A stretch of DNA of 64,000 nucleotides from contig JAWWNJ010000066.1 in the NCBI GenBank assembly GCA_037176885.1, forward strand, positions 682,001 through 746,000. The letters are read 5' to 3'. A program made the position numbers and the translations under genes. Below the pieces are notes generated by a model. The model was not told the DNA's origin, did no database searches, and saw nothing but the letters and a program-made list of their open reading frames with translations. Positions 46,855 through 59,524 of the stretch are shown in pieces. Each line of letters begins with the position of its first letter. The first letter of the stretch is position 1. This stretch comes from Favolaschia claudopus. Its lineage: Eukaryota; Basidiomycota; Agaricomycetes; Agaricales; Mycenaceae.

Positions 46855-48099
46855 ATGTCTCAAAACGATTACAACACCGTCAAAGCCGATTTCCTCAAGG
46901 CTATGGACGTTGCCGCCAACCTCGTCAAGTATTCGCCGCCTGAGTCTCGTAAAAACCAGCTCAAGGACGTCGCCGAGATTCTCGTAAGAGCCGCCGGCTA
47001 CTTTGACCAGCCTTGTTTCGTTAACATTATTCTTTCGTTCGTAGGCGCGCCTTCCCCCGCTCATGCCTTTCATCTTGGAAGACAAGAGCGCGGTTCTTCG
47101 TGAGGCAATCTTCACTTCGCGTGAATATTACCACACCTTGTACGACCCGGATGGTAAACGGGACGTGTCCTTCCCCGCTGGGTACGATGCCCTGCGGCGG
47201 ATCACCAAGGCCATTCACGAAGACCGTTCCAAGAAGGCGATCCCGCCTGTCTCCACCGTTTCTTCTTCCAAGGGGACCCGGGTGGGTTTCACTAGCTTTT
47301 ATTGCCGTGCTCGCCATTGACTCACCATCATCCCCCGCTAGAAGAGTACTCGCGGGCGGTCCCAGGGCGAGCCCGAGTCAGAGGACGAGGACGAAGGCAC
47401 CGTTCGTGCTCCATCGCCCGCTCTCACCACCGTTGGTGCTGACGAGGTTCGTTCTTTCATTCAACAGCTGGCCTGTGTTGAGCTGACGATTGACACTTCT
47501 ATCATCGCCGTTGGGTGTTTGTTCACCCAGATGCTCGTTGACGATGAGCATGTCCCTGCTCCCAAGGCTCCCCCTACCGGTCCCAAGGCTAAGTCAGCCC
47601 TGGCGGGCAAGAAGGGTGTGCGCGCTGTAAGTTGCCCGTTATTTCTGCTTTTCAATTTCACTCATTCATTTTATTCTTTCAGCATAGCCCGGCCCCCGCT
47701 AAGAAGGGCAAGGGTAACAAGCGCGCCCGCATCGACAGCGTCCCGTTCCACGAGGACTCTTTCCTCACCCACGGTGAGTTTCCCGTTCACTGTCAGTGAT
47801 TCCTCCCGCTGAGTGTTTTCGCAGCAACGGCTGAATTCTATGCTTCGGCACCCGCTTCAGGTGCCGTCGTCGACGAGGCCGCTAGCGTCGTTGAGATGGG
47901 TACCGAGTTCATGAGCAACCACCTTGCCTTGCGCAAGCGGATGTATTTCATCATGGTCGAGCTGGCGGTCATCCACGAGAACCTTCGTAGCTCTCTGGCC
48001 CGGCGCGAGCAGCTCCTCGACGAAGGAGAGAAGATCTCGGCTCGCCTTCGCGAGTTCCCCGAGTCCTCCTCTGCCGGCGTCGATGCTCATGTTCCTTGA
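46855..48099 (+). CDS. G1b gene E: helical cargo protein, intact copy
   Basis: Exons 46855-46983, 47045-47281, 47342-47626, 47683-47773, 47825-48099; 338 residues. The first exon (43 codons) is helical; the middle has an acidic patch and a KKGKGNKRAR basic patch; the last exon is a long helix probably forming a coiled coil. There is no Zn2Cys6 cluster. It faces the integrase gene, with 222 bp between the two stops. Diverged homologues are at the left edge of the window and at 9427-11128. Function unknown; presence in all three lineages suggests it is needed. Confidence 0.75.
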
Positions 48100-48321
48100 C
48101 TCGTTCCCAAGGAGCTTCCCCAGCGGGTCCCCCCTTTTTCAGCATACTCGGTACTGGCTCAATCGTTTCGGACACCTCACGGCTCATCCTTCTGCTGGCC
48201 GCCACACACTCCCCGGGTGCGCAACTTAGTCGCTGCTCACTGGCGGGAGATGAAGACAATCCAATTACTTAAAGACTTCGAATCCCGTTTCAAATTGTAA
48301 CGTAGATATCGTAGCAGTAAT

Positions 48322-49577
48322 TCATTTTCGCGCGGCGGCTTTTGTGGCAGAACGAGTCTTTCGTTTGAAAGGCAGCGGCTCATCCGTGTCAGGTTCCTCT
48401 TCTTCTTCTTCTTCCTCGGGCAAGGCCTCCTGCAGAGCTGGCGCTTCGTCAGCCGTCCCGCTGGCGGTTAACCTCACATTCCCGAATTGGAAGTCATCTC
48501 CAGAATAACCGTCTTCCTCCTGGACCATCTTTTCCAGCGTCTCGGCCGAGAGGTCGATTAAGTCGTGAATGTCAGCGGGCAGCTTAATTGAGCGCCGCTG
48601 CTCGAAGGGGACGACCCTGAACTGAGCAATCTTCGATTGAAAGACAGAGCCGTCCATCTCCGCTACGATATAACTTCCACCTTTCGTACGACGGATGATA
48701 ATTACTGGTCCCAGGTATCTGGCGGCCATCTTCGTATTCAGCGACTTCTCGACGGTCGTATTCCTGATGAGCACCAAGTCTCCCGGCTCGAAATGGTAAT
48801 CTTCGATAGTGTGTTTATGCGCTATCTCATACCGGCGTAAATTCGCTCGTTTCTCGTCGGTGACCCGCTCCCTCATCTGTTCGACGTGAGTGGCGTGCTT
48901 AGCCAAGGCCTGGGCTCGATAACCGATTAATTCAGCGGTCGTCAGAGTCCTGCCGGGCAGATGCACTAGCCAAGTCACCTCTTCTATATCCAGCGGGAGG
49001 ATCGGATGTGCGCCCGTTACCATAAAGTAGGGTGAACAACCTGTTCCTCGTCGAATAGTGACCCGGTCAGCCCACAACATCTGCGGGAAGAACCAGTACC
49101 ACTTGCTGGGATTCCCGCCAGTAGCTTTCCATAAGGATTGCCTCATCGAGAAGTGCCCATTTTCGATTTTCCCGTTGGCTTGAGAATTATACGGCGAAAC
49201 TCTGATATTTCTTATACCGTACTTAGATTCAAGGTAGGCCACAGCCGCTAGGAAGGCCGGTGCATTATCTGTCACTAGCTCCTCCGGGCAGCCCCACCTA
49301 CAAATCACATCTTCAAGTAAGAACAAGGCCAATGTTCTGGCATTCTCATTCTTTATCGGCCGCGCTTCTATATAGCTGCTGAGGGAGCAGCGGGCGTCAA
49401 CAATTTTGTTGAAGCCGTTGGAAGGGGTTCCAACGACCATCACGTCGACGTGCACCACCTGGAAGAGCGAAGGGGTATGGGTGACAAAGGGCGGGATCTT
49501 TAATAAAGTCCTTTGCCTCAACTGACACAGTTCGCAAGTTTTAATATACCAGGTGACGTCGCGCTCCATCTCAGGCC
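48322..49577 (-). pseudogene. G1b pol, integrase part
   Basis: Same protein as 26127-27374, including V-D-V-M, T-D-N-A and K-I-E-N. It begins at the transposon target duplication (49570-49577) and has no start of its own. 48100-48321 between it and gene E contains no gene. Confidence 0.85.
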
Positions 49578-50365
49578 CACCTGTTATAACCCCTAACCCT
49601 AGGTAACCTGCGACCAAAGTTGTGCAACACTTTGGTCGCAAGTTTGCGATGAGTTTTGCCACCGTATAAAAGGGGTGGCAACGGTGGCAGGTGCCATGCT
49701 TGCCACCTGGAATGGTGTAATAGAGGTCAGTGATGGCAGTGATGGCATCATACCTTTTTGGGAACCCTAATGGTGCCACTGCTGCCACCCCACAGGAAAA
49801 TGTGCCACTGATGCCACCAGACCCAAAATGGGTGCGAATATGGCTGGTGTGCCACCGCTGCCACCAGGCTAGACAGAAGGTGTAGGGTGGGTTTTGCCCT
49901 GGGATTCTTCCTAAAAAAAGAAGGGGTGGGTGTGAGGGAGTGGCTGGTGTGCCACTGCTGCCACTGACCCAAATTTGAAGGGGCAGGGGTGCAGATATGC
50001 CTAGTGTGCCACTGCTGCCACCCCACCGAACGGAAGGGGTATAATGGGAGCTGGACTAGTGTTAAAGGAAGAGGTAGCTTTGGGGAGCTGGCTGGGGTGC
50101 CACTACTGCCACCAACTAGATTTGGATAGCATGGCATTGTGTTGCTGCCATTGCTCTGAATGGAAAGGAGAGATGTGCCATTAGTGCCCTGTAGAGAATT
50201 GTTTTTCCTGTTAATACTACTAATGTTGATGCTTGTACTAGGAGGAATGAAATTATACCTTCACATACTTCTTGTAGCAGGCTGTTACTACATTGCTTAC
50301 TTCTTGGATAAATCATTCTATTAATTAATTCTGCCACTGCTGCCATCATATTTTAATTCTGCCAC
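49578..50365 (-). mobile_element. G1b DNA transposon, right portion
   Basis: Reverse complement of 25331-26118, with the complete right terminal inverted repeat. Together with 27640-30912 it makes up the whole transposon except two bases. Confidence 0.88.
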
Positions 50366-51569
50366 GGAACTCGCGAAGGCGAGCCGAGATCTTCTCTCCT
50401 TCGTCGAGGAGCTGCTCGCGCCGGGCCAGAGAGCTACGAAGGTTCTCGTGGATGACCGCCAGCTCGACCATGATGAAATACATCCGCTTGCGCAAGGCAA
50501 GGTGGTTGCTCATGAACTCGGTACCCATCTCAACGACGCTAGCGGCCTCGTCGACGACGGCACCTGAAGCGGGTGCCGAAGCATAGAATTCAGCCGTTGC
50601 TGCGAAAACACTCAGCGGGAGGAATCACTGACAGTGAACGGGAAACTCACCGTGGGTGAGGAAAGAGTCCTCGTGGAACGGGACGCTGTCGATGCGGGCG
50701 CGCTTGTTACCCTTGCCCTTCTTAGCGGGGGCCGGGCTATGCTGAAAGAATAAAATGAATGAGTGAAATTGAAAAGCAGAAATAACGGGCAACTTACAGC
50801 GCGCACACCCTTCTTGCCCGCCAGGGCTGACTTAGCCTTGGGACCGGTAGGGGGAGCCTTGGGAGCAGGGACATGCTCATCGTCAACGAGCATCTGGGTG
50901 AACAAACACCCAACGGCGATGATAGAAGTGTCAATCGTCAGCTCAACACAGGCCAGCTGTTGAATGAAAGAACGAACCTCGTCAGCACCAACGGTGGTGA
51001 GAGCGGGCGATGGAGCACGAACGGTGCCTTCGTCCTCGTCCTCTGACTCGGGCTCGCCCTGGGACCGCCCGCGAGTACTCTTCTAGCGGGGGATGATGGT
51101 GAGTCAATGGCGAGCACGGCAATAAAAGCTAGTGAAACCCACCCGGGTCCCCTTGGAAGAAGAAACGGTGGAGACAGGCGGGATCGCCTTCTTGGAACGG
51201 TCTTCGTGAATGGCCTTGGTGATCCGCCGCAGGGCATCGTACCCAGCGGGGAAGGACACGTCCCGTTTACCATCCGGGTCGTACAAGGTGTGGTAATATT
51301 CACGCGAAGTGAAGATTGCCTCACGAAGAACCGCGCTCTTGTCTTCCAAGATGAAAGGCATGAGCGGGGGAAGGCGCGCCTACGAACGAAAGAATAATGT
51401 TAACGAAACAAGGCTGGTCAAAGTAGCCGGCGGCTCTTACGAGAATCTCGGCGACGTCCTTGAGCTGGTTTTTACGAGACTCAGGCGGCGAATACTTGAC
51501 GAGGTTGGCGGCAACGTCCATAGCCTTGAGGAAATCGGCTTTGACGGTGTTGTAATCGTTTTGAGACAT
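50366..51569 (-). pseudogene. G1a gene E, main part, disrupted by G1b
   Basis: Same exons as 46855-48058, in reverse, with the last exon cut after the arginine-rich helix; the last codons are at 27597-27639. The cut copy could still make a protein lacking its last ~15 residues, but with a foreign end. Confidence 0.85.
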
Positions 51570-51991
51570 TTTTGAAGGAAGCAGAGTAAAGACAGTAGAC
51601 GAGGCTGGGGAGTATACCCGTTCGCCCGCTGCTTCTTATACTCGAGCGGCCGTAATATAACGCCGTAAGGATAATTAGGACGAAATTTGGACAACGGCCG
51701 AACTTGGATTACCATTTATGGTAGATGCACCCGCCGGTGGCGCAGAAAATTATTTCAAACGCGCCCGATCGTTCCGTGGCACAAAAATTTGCTGCCGGGG
51801 GACCTGAATTTCCTCTGATCGATCAACTGAGGACAGTTGAGATTTCTGAAAGGGGGAGAGGTGGGTCACCTAGCACGTCATTTGAGGGCAGCGGGCACAT
51901 CTTTACCAAGAAATAAATGTTTCCAAGGCCTCACATGGGGCGGGAGCGTGTGTTATCGGAACGAACTATCCGAAAGTACATGTGCCTGTAT

Positions 51992-52620
51992 CTACACTGC
52001 CCGCATCCTAGCCGGAAGATCCAAGAAAAGATTATTTGCGAGAACGTCTAACCGCTCGCGGATAACAGCAACATACGCAGCCGGGAGATTAGCCGTTTTG
52101 GCCTCTTGCAGAAGATGGAAAACCTGGCGGGCCTCGAAGTAAAAAGACAGCCGTTGGGTTGCCTCTGCGACGTTTCGACCAACGATTACAGCATGGTATT
52201 GTTGCCAGAATGGGAACTGCGCCAGGGTCCCCTCGTGAACGACGTCCCAAGCAGCAAGCTGTTCCTTCGTAGCCGCTAGAAGCGAGCGGGGGATCAGTTG
52301 TGGCGCAACAGATAAGAAAGAAGTCGTCACTTACGATCGGGACCCTCTTTGAAACGGTGCCGGCGGGCAGCTATTTCATCGGCCAGCTCAGCGGTCTGAG
52401 TGTACGAGCAGTTGTGCTTCAGCAAGAAACAGCGGGTACACGGTGCTCCCCACTCAGTAAACTCGCAATGAGAACGGGTGTTGAGGCACGCAGAGCATAC
52501 CCGGCCAGGCTGCCGAATGATGAGGAATTACCCGAGGCAAAATGTTCAGGAACGTACATAGTACTCCCTGAGCGGGCCGACGGGGTCATTCGGAAAGAGC
52601 GGATTTTCCAGCAAAGACAT
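51992..52620 (-). CDS. G1a gene D
   Basis: Reverse-orientation copy of gene D (45804-46432), 173 residues, same exons and cysteine cluster; I saw no difference. Confidence 0.75.
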
Positions 52621-52904
52621 GAGTAGACAACTGAAGCAAATGGGACCTTCCCGCCAGCTTAAATACCCCTCTGAGACCTGGCGGGAGACCCAAAAACATA
52701 GAGATCGACAGTGGGACTCATTGCACCCGACGCTCCCGGAAGATCCGCAATACATGTGGAATATCCAACGAGGTGCTGAGCTCCCGCTGAGCGAAAAACA
52801 CGAGGAAGCTTTGGTTTCTAAGAAGCCTTCCTAATCGGGCAGCTTGAAACAGAGTTTTAAAGATGCAAGTTCGTTTGACAGTGGGAATATATTTCCTACT
52901 ACGC

Positions 52905-53575
52905 TTACGGCCCGATGAACATAACGGGCGGGAGCCTTGCGCCGGACTGGAGAGCTACAGCGTCTAACCTATCCCGGAGGAGATCTACAATTTCCTTTCG
53001 CATGCCCGCCCCCTTCGCGTCAAACCACAGCCGATACAAGAAGCGTAGCTGGCCAAACCCAAGGGTGCCGAGCATGGACCTGGCGGCGAGGATGGTGCAA
53101 GTACGCACATCAATGTACAACTTCTCGTCGAATCGGGCAGCGGCAGCCCTGGCGTACCAGTCAAACTGAGCGATCCGCCCGGCGGAGGGAGCTAAAATCC
53201 ACTAAGGCCCCGCCGAGAGGTAGAAAGAGAGAAAGCAGACTTGCCTGGCTGAGAGGCTAGAAGAGTGTCGCGACGACGGCTGTTCTCGGCCTGCCAGACG
53301 GACTTCTTAGTGTAGCAGCACAAGGCGGCGCGACCTATGAACATGCAGCTGAGGCAGGCTTCACCCCACTGAATCCAGATGCAATGGCGGTAGTTCTTGA
53401 GGCAGCACTGGCACTCGTACTCCGGCTAAGAGAAGGCACCCGTCAGCGGGAGAGCGCCGAGAAAGATCGAAAAACCCACAAACTGAGCTTGAAGTACGAG
53501 CTGGTACTCTGAGGGACCGGTGAAGCTCCTAAAGCGTTCTGAGTAAAAAGTCGCTGCCAAAGAAAAGGCGGGCAT
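52905..53575 (-). CDS. G1a gene C
   Basis: Copy of gene C (44849-45519), 187 residues, including the GC-AG intron. Confidence 0.7.
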
Positions 53576-53747
53576 CGCTCGAAGGACTCACTGGGCACCG
53601 GCCGCTATAAGTAAAATCTATAGCCGACGGGTGAGTACCACCGGCTGCCGGACCAACGGCTCAGGTGGAATCAGACATCACGATAACGGCTTGCGACCGG
53701 GCAAAGAGATTTATTTGACCCTAACGGGGAAAAGCTACTAGCCTGGA

Positions 53748-54490
53748 TTATCGCTCGAAGGTCTGGCGGCGCGTGCCTTGGGTCAAGGGCACGACGGTCG
53801 GTGCATTATCGTCCCGTCGCCTGACATCATGAAGAGAGATGGCTGCGTCGACATCGCATTGGGCATGGATCGAACGATCCTGAGCGCGCCACTCGCGTAA
53901 AACTCGAGACAGGATGTTGTAGAAATACAGCCGCCGGCTGGAGTGAGCAGCGTGAGACAGGTCGTGAGCAATGTCCCAGTCACGAAGGTCGCCGGCAAAT
54001 TCCTCCCGCCGACGTAAAAAGTCAGCGGGCTCACCGTCCACCGAGCCTATAAACATATCGGGGCTTAAGCCGCCGAGGCGCAGGTGGTACCAGAGTTCGA
54101 GGAATGCAAGGTCGTATAAAGTGCCGCCTAAATAGCATAAGAAAGATGAGAATTTGAAGAGCGGCTAGACTTACCGCTGCGATAGATGAAAAGTGCCGGA
54201 AAGGTCGAAGATGGATAGGTAAACTTGAACCAGTCCACCCCGGTGAACAGACACTTGGGGACCTTCGCCTCCCGGCACCGAGTGCACTTCGAGCCCCAGT
54301 GAAGAAATTCACAATCTTCGCCGGCGTCACTACAAGGCGTGCAGACGAGATTCGGCTAGCGGCTGGTTGGACTTGGCGCAGAAATGTGTTGAGGACAGCC
54401 TACCACAGTATAGATCTTGCGCACAAAGTCTTGACTGACCACTGGGAAGGAATGGTAGTCGATTAAGACTCCACCTATGGGCTGAGGCAT
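53748..54490 (-). CDS. G1a gene B
   Basis: Copy of gene B (43934-44676), 215 residues, same exons and cysteine cluster. Confidence 0.75.
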
Positions 54491-55273
54491 GGCAATTGAA
54501 AGAAAAGATGGTTTGATTGGCTATCTACCCCTATCGAATACCAGTACGGTAGCGGGTAACTCGATCCGCCGGGCCGGTTCTACTCTACGTTATCCCTTTT
54601 ACGAGGCTGGCGGGAGAAATGAGGAACTAGTCCCCCGGTGGAGTCCGAGGACAGCCGCTGACAGCTGGATGAGATGCCGCGGGCAATCCCCGCTATCTGA
54701 TGATCCCGGTGATAAGCACCGTTGCCGCTCGGCATGTTGAAAAACTTGACGTTCAATGTTCAGCTCGCTCTCCCAGTCGTACTCAGCCGACGGGCGTGGC
54801 ACTTAGTTGGAATTCCTCACTTCGGACTCTTACAAGATATTTAAGAGCTCTAGCCGGGGACTCTGACTTTGGAACTCAGGCAGAACTTAGAGATTGAATC
54901 ACACATAAAAAGGGAGCATCGTAAAAGCTTTTATTTTTAGTTTCATCGGCTCTTTTTGGCCGGTACACGATGCTCTACTACTATGGGGCAATTTATTTTA
55001 TTTGGGGGTCATGGCGGGTGGAATTCCACCAGGCCAGACCGTTCGCAACCAGCGGGATTATGGGACCCGTACCCGTAGCTTTTGATGATGTTTGGGGGCC
55101 GCTCGGCCCCCGCGATTATTGAATACAGAAAATATTTCTGAAGAAAGAAGTCAGTTGAAGTCAGGGGGAGCGGGAAGAACGGGCAAGTTGCTTACTTGCC
55201 GCCCGCCCACCCACGAGGAACTCTAGAAAGATGGGTCAGAGAGAGTCAAGGGATATAAGCTGGACTCACCGGC

Positions 55274-58200
55274 TCAAGCGTAGTCGTCGAGGTCGATGAC
55301 GGAGGCCTCGACGGTGTCGTCGACTTCTCCGACTGCGTCAGCCTCGGCGGCGTCCCCGTCCTCGACGGACATGGCGTCCGCGTCCTCGTCGTCGAGCTGC
55401 TCGGCAACGCTGCCGGCGACCTCGTCCTCGCTATCCTCCTCCTCAGACTCTTCCCCGCTAGAGACCTCCTCGAAAGCGAAGGCTTCAGCCAAGAAGTCCC
55501 GCTCGAAGACTAAGTGACCCACCTCAGCCACCGGCGCAACGACCTCCGCGTCGCTCACGAACTCCTCGACTTCAGGCTCGAAGGCGCGACCCTTGCCTTT
55601 CGAGCGGGAGCGTGGCTCGGGAGTCGGCGGGCGGGATCCGAGATCCACGGCTGGAACGGGCAAGGCTGACTTAGCGAGCGATAAAGTGAGATGAAATAAG
55701 AGGGAACTTACCGTCAGGAGGGCCATCGTCTGCCGATTCTTCCTCGGTAGGAGAAGGCGGCGGGAGAAACTCGTCATTGGGCGCGTCGGTCTCGTCATCA
55801 CGAACCACCGGGTCGGATTTGACCTTGGATTTCTTGGTGGCAGGAGCTTTACGACGGCGGGGAGGTTTGACTTCCTCGTCGGGCACCTCCATGAAAGTCC
55901 CCCGGGCGTACAACTGACGGAAGAAACCCGGCACGTTCTGATGCTTCGCGCTGTAGGGCAGCGGGTGTCCGTCGAAGTCCACCGGGTCGAGTTCAAGCGG
56001 GCCGTCACCGTCTTTATGAGCGCGAGCCCTGACGAGCGAGCCGTCGGGGCCAGTCGTTGAAACAGGGATCTTCTCGCCCTCGTCGTTCTCCTTGAAGATG
56101 ACCTCGTAGCAGTCGTGCGGCTGTAAAAAGGGTAAGAAGACAGATAGGATTTAGGAAGGGGGAGGGCTTGCCTCGACCTGTATGAACTGGGGCGCCCGCT
56201 TGTCTTTCTCATCCGACGGAATCAAGAAGAAACCAAGAGGCGCGGACCGATCGTTGGCATCGTAAGCCTTATAAAAGTTATAGGCTGTGCCAAAAATCGG
56301 GACGTCCGCCTCGTCAAGAAGCGCCATCGGGAAGAATTGCCAGGCGCGGATTTCGTTGATGTCCGTACCGGCGTGCATTCCCTGAGTCATTGCGATACGA
56401 AGCATGAGCTCCATATGACCCTCCTGCTCCTCGACCGTCTTGCCGTCGAAGCGGGCGACGAAATCTTCGCGTTTGACCTGCCGGCGGGTGGTGAGAATCG
56501 CGTGCAGCAACTTGAACATTTTGCTGCGGAGGTGGGCGTAGGCGTTTTCCAGCGAGTTTTGAATCGAGAAAACGGTTGCGCTGGCCTGATTCACGTCCTC
56601 ATTGAGGTCGTACCACTCTGCAAAGTAACGGTCAGCGGGAGAAAGATAGAAAATATTAAATTCTTACCCGGGCGGGTCATGAAGACCCATTCCTTGAGCT
56701 CGGTGCCCATGAGGCTCAGTTCCTCGCCGGTAGCCAAGAAGGTGCAGTCTTTCTTGGACTTCGAGCTGGCGCAGGCTGAGCACTCAGCGGGAAAGGCGGA
56801 GACGTCGCACTCCGACCCGTTGTGGATGCAGCGTATGCACCGGGGACCGTACTAAGGAAGGAAAGAGAATTAGATAAAAACCAACCGGTCGCTGAGGCAC
56901 TTACCTGAGCAAGGAAAAGCTCGAGAGTAGCCACGAAGGCGTCAGAGCTGAGGGCGAACAATCCCCGCTCTGGGTCGATCGGGAGCTCCTTGCGCATGGC
57001 GGCGTTCGGGTAGGCGGAAAGGAATTTCTTGAGGAGCTCTTTGTTAGGAATAACAAAGCCCTCTCCTTTAGCCTTCTTAGTGGTCGGCGGGTTCTAGAAT
57101 TTGGTCCGGTTCATACCGGGCGAGATAAAAAGTTGGAAGAATTTGAACCAAGACTCACCGGGTTGATACCGAGGTTGCGGATGATCGTACGGTAGGCCAT
57201 GTCGGCCACGACGTTGGTCATCGACGGCACCTCGTCGATCGTCACATCCTCTTGAGGGTGGCGGGGGGTTGGCTTTGAAGTAGAGGCCTTTCCCGCCGGC
57301 GGGGGCTTGGTGATGACTATGAATGAAGAATTCAGCGGCCGTCTGTACTTGAAATTTGAAATGCACTTACGAACAATAGGCTTCTTGGAAGCCTTCACCT
57401 CGGATTCAGAGATGTACTCGATCGGGGGAGTCTAGGAAAAATTTATAGTCAACTCTATGTCCGCCTTACATTTAGGGCAACAACGAGTAACTACTACCTC
57501 CTGACGGGTGGGCGCTCTGCCCTTGCCCTTGTCCTCCTTGACTTTCTTCGCCGGCGAGGTTTCGGCGGTGGCGGAGGCCTTGCGTTTTGACCCGCTAGCG
57601 GCGGCCAGGGGAGAGTCAGCGGGCACCTTGATTTTGCGCTTTACAACGGTGACCCGGTTGGAGCTCTCAGCGGCGGGTTGGTCGGTGGTGGGCTGTTCGG
57701 TCTGAAAGGGAAAGGGGAGGTCAGCCGCTGGCTTTCCAGGATCGAAAGCGGTGGACTTACATTCTTCTTGAATTTCGGGAGCGCCTTCTTCTCCCGGGGA
57801 GCGTCTCCCTCCTGGAGGAAAATTGAAGATCAATTGAAAGAAAGATAGAGAAAGAAATTCACCTTCAACGGCGGGGCAGGTTTGCCCGGCTGCTCGGAGT
57901 CGGCAGCAGGCTTACCACCGCTCTTGCCCGACTTGGACGAGCCGGCGGCGGGTTTCTCGCGAGCTTTGGGCTTGTCGTCGTCGCCCTTCGACAACTGCCT
58001 AGCTGCCACCGCAGTATCCTGGCGGGTATGAGCTCGAGCGCGCTAGCGGTGAGATTCCACTCACCGGGGTTGCCTTTGGCGTCTTGAAGTCCTCAGGCTT
58101 AGGCGGCCGCTGGCGTCCCGGAAGTTGGAAACCGGCGATACCTTTCGTAGGCTCGAGGGGCTTAGAAAGCTGAAAAAGGGTGAGATAAATAAGAAGAGGT

Positions 58201-58821
58201 GGTAGGAGAGAAGTGATAAGGAATAGGGGCAGACCTTGAGCTCCCGCATGGCATTCTTGCCGAGAGCCAGGCCCCACAAATCAGGAAGGTGCCGCTCGGG
58301 GTCGATTCGTTTGAGTTGGCGGCCGAGGTAGTAGCTGAGGGCGACAGCCATCGGGGGGACCTGGTCTTCGCTGCCCTTGGAGAAGTTGAGGCTTGCCCGG
58401 TGAACGCCCTGAGCACAGACAGTTAAGCTCAGCGGCCAGGGTACAGGAAGAGGAAACCGGGACTCACCAACTCCTGCTGGATGTCGCGAATGAGCTGGGT
58501 GACGTCGCCGGTGGGGACTTTATCCAGAGCGCCGGGAGTGATCAGCTGCTTGGCCTTTTCAAACTTCTGGGGATCGTCCCGCCAAGCCGAGAACCAGTCG
58601 ATGCGGCTGGTGAGGATCTCCTGGGCGGATGCGCGGGCAGCCTCCCGCGAAGACGAAGCCGCCGACGGTGCAGCAGCCGGAGCCTTCTTAGGAACGGGTG
58701 TGACTGGAGGAGGTGAATGTGCTGCGCGGGAAGGGGCCCTAGAGGCGCGGGAAGCGTGAGATGCAGAACGAGCGGCCGAGGTCGATGGGCGTGGCCGGGG
58801 GGTGCGTTTGTCGTCAGTCAT
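55274..58821 (-). CDS. G1a gene A
   Basis: Copy of gene A (39603-43150), 953 residues, thirteen exons in reverse order; each position maps to 98424 minus the G1b coordinate. Same Zn2Cys6-like cluster and acidic tail. Confidence 0.8.
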
Positions 58822-59489
58822 TTCGCGGATGGGACGTCACGAAATGGACCAGCGGGGAGGACTAAGAAAGAGGATCCCCCGTGCAAGGCACTTAAGATCG
58901 GCGGCCGGGTAGAAAGATAGAAGGCAAAGGGCCAGAGGGAAGGAGACGAGGGGGTGCCCAATCAGGGAATCGGTGGGGAATCCACCTAGAAAACCTCTCG
59001 ACTCTTTATACCTCTCGAGGTCGGAGTTTGAATGTTTGATGGGATTCTCTGGAAAATTTTCATGAGAAACATTTGAATGGAGAAGCGGGGGGTCGCTGCG
59101 GCTTCTTTGATCCAAAACATTCCAGATTGCGACCACATACAACGGCCTTAGAGAGCGCAGGGTTAGAGTTCGACCCTAGTGCTTCTCAAATTGATGTACT
59201 TCCGAAATAGGCAATGGTGACGCCTCATAATGAAAATGACGGCATCGCCGGCCGCGGCGAGAAGTTAAGGCGAGAAGCTGTCAACGGAAGTAGAGTGGAA
59301 ATCTAAAATTAGGTCGCCACGAGTCCTTCGTTAAGGTTTTCTCTCGTGAAATACCAAAGGGGACGAGCGGGAACCGGGCCTCACTGGCGGCCCGCTCGTT
59401 ATCTAAAATTATTCCAAGACAGAAGTTCGTCTTGAAGTCCCCTTCCCCGGGAAGATGGATCAGATCTCTAGCGGGCGATCCCAAGTCGT

Positions 59490-59524
59490 CAACTCGGGAG
59501 AGTTGAAATCTAGAAAGGGGGAGA
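59490..59524 (+). promoter_or_regulatory. Hairpin plus polypurine tract, G1a 3' end
   Basis: CAACTC-GGGA-GAGTTG stem-loop (59490-59505), then GAAAGGGGGAGA directly before the 3' LTR. Plus-strand primer position for this family of elements. Confidence 0.7.

Larger units (their letters stand above)
27640..50365 (-). mobile_element. G1b: inverted, circularly permuted one-LTR unit of G1
   Basis: Read on the minus strand it runs: right part of the DNA transposon, integrase, cargo genes (antisense), polypurine tract, a single LTR, PBS, gag, pro, RT, left part of the DNA transposon. Every part of one G1 unit is present once. The two ends are adjacent positions of the transposon (25328 and 25331), with only two bases missing. 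It sits in the last exon of G1a gene E; the site shows 2 bases (GG) present on both sides. The permuted order with a single LTR is what a one-LTR circle, cut once and inserted by end joining, would give. Confidence 0.85.

Noticed and set aside
27640..50365. G1b as an ordinary second retrotransposition event
   Set aside because: It has one LTR, no LTR at either end and no LTR-type target duplication; its ends lie inside the DNA transposon.
55296..55517. Serine-rich frames opposite gene A
   Set aside because: They are shadows of the Glu/Asp-rich tail of gene A.
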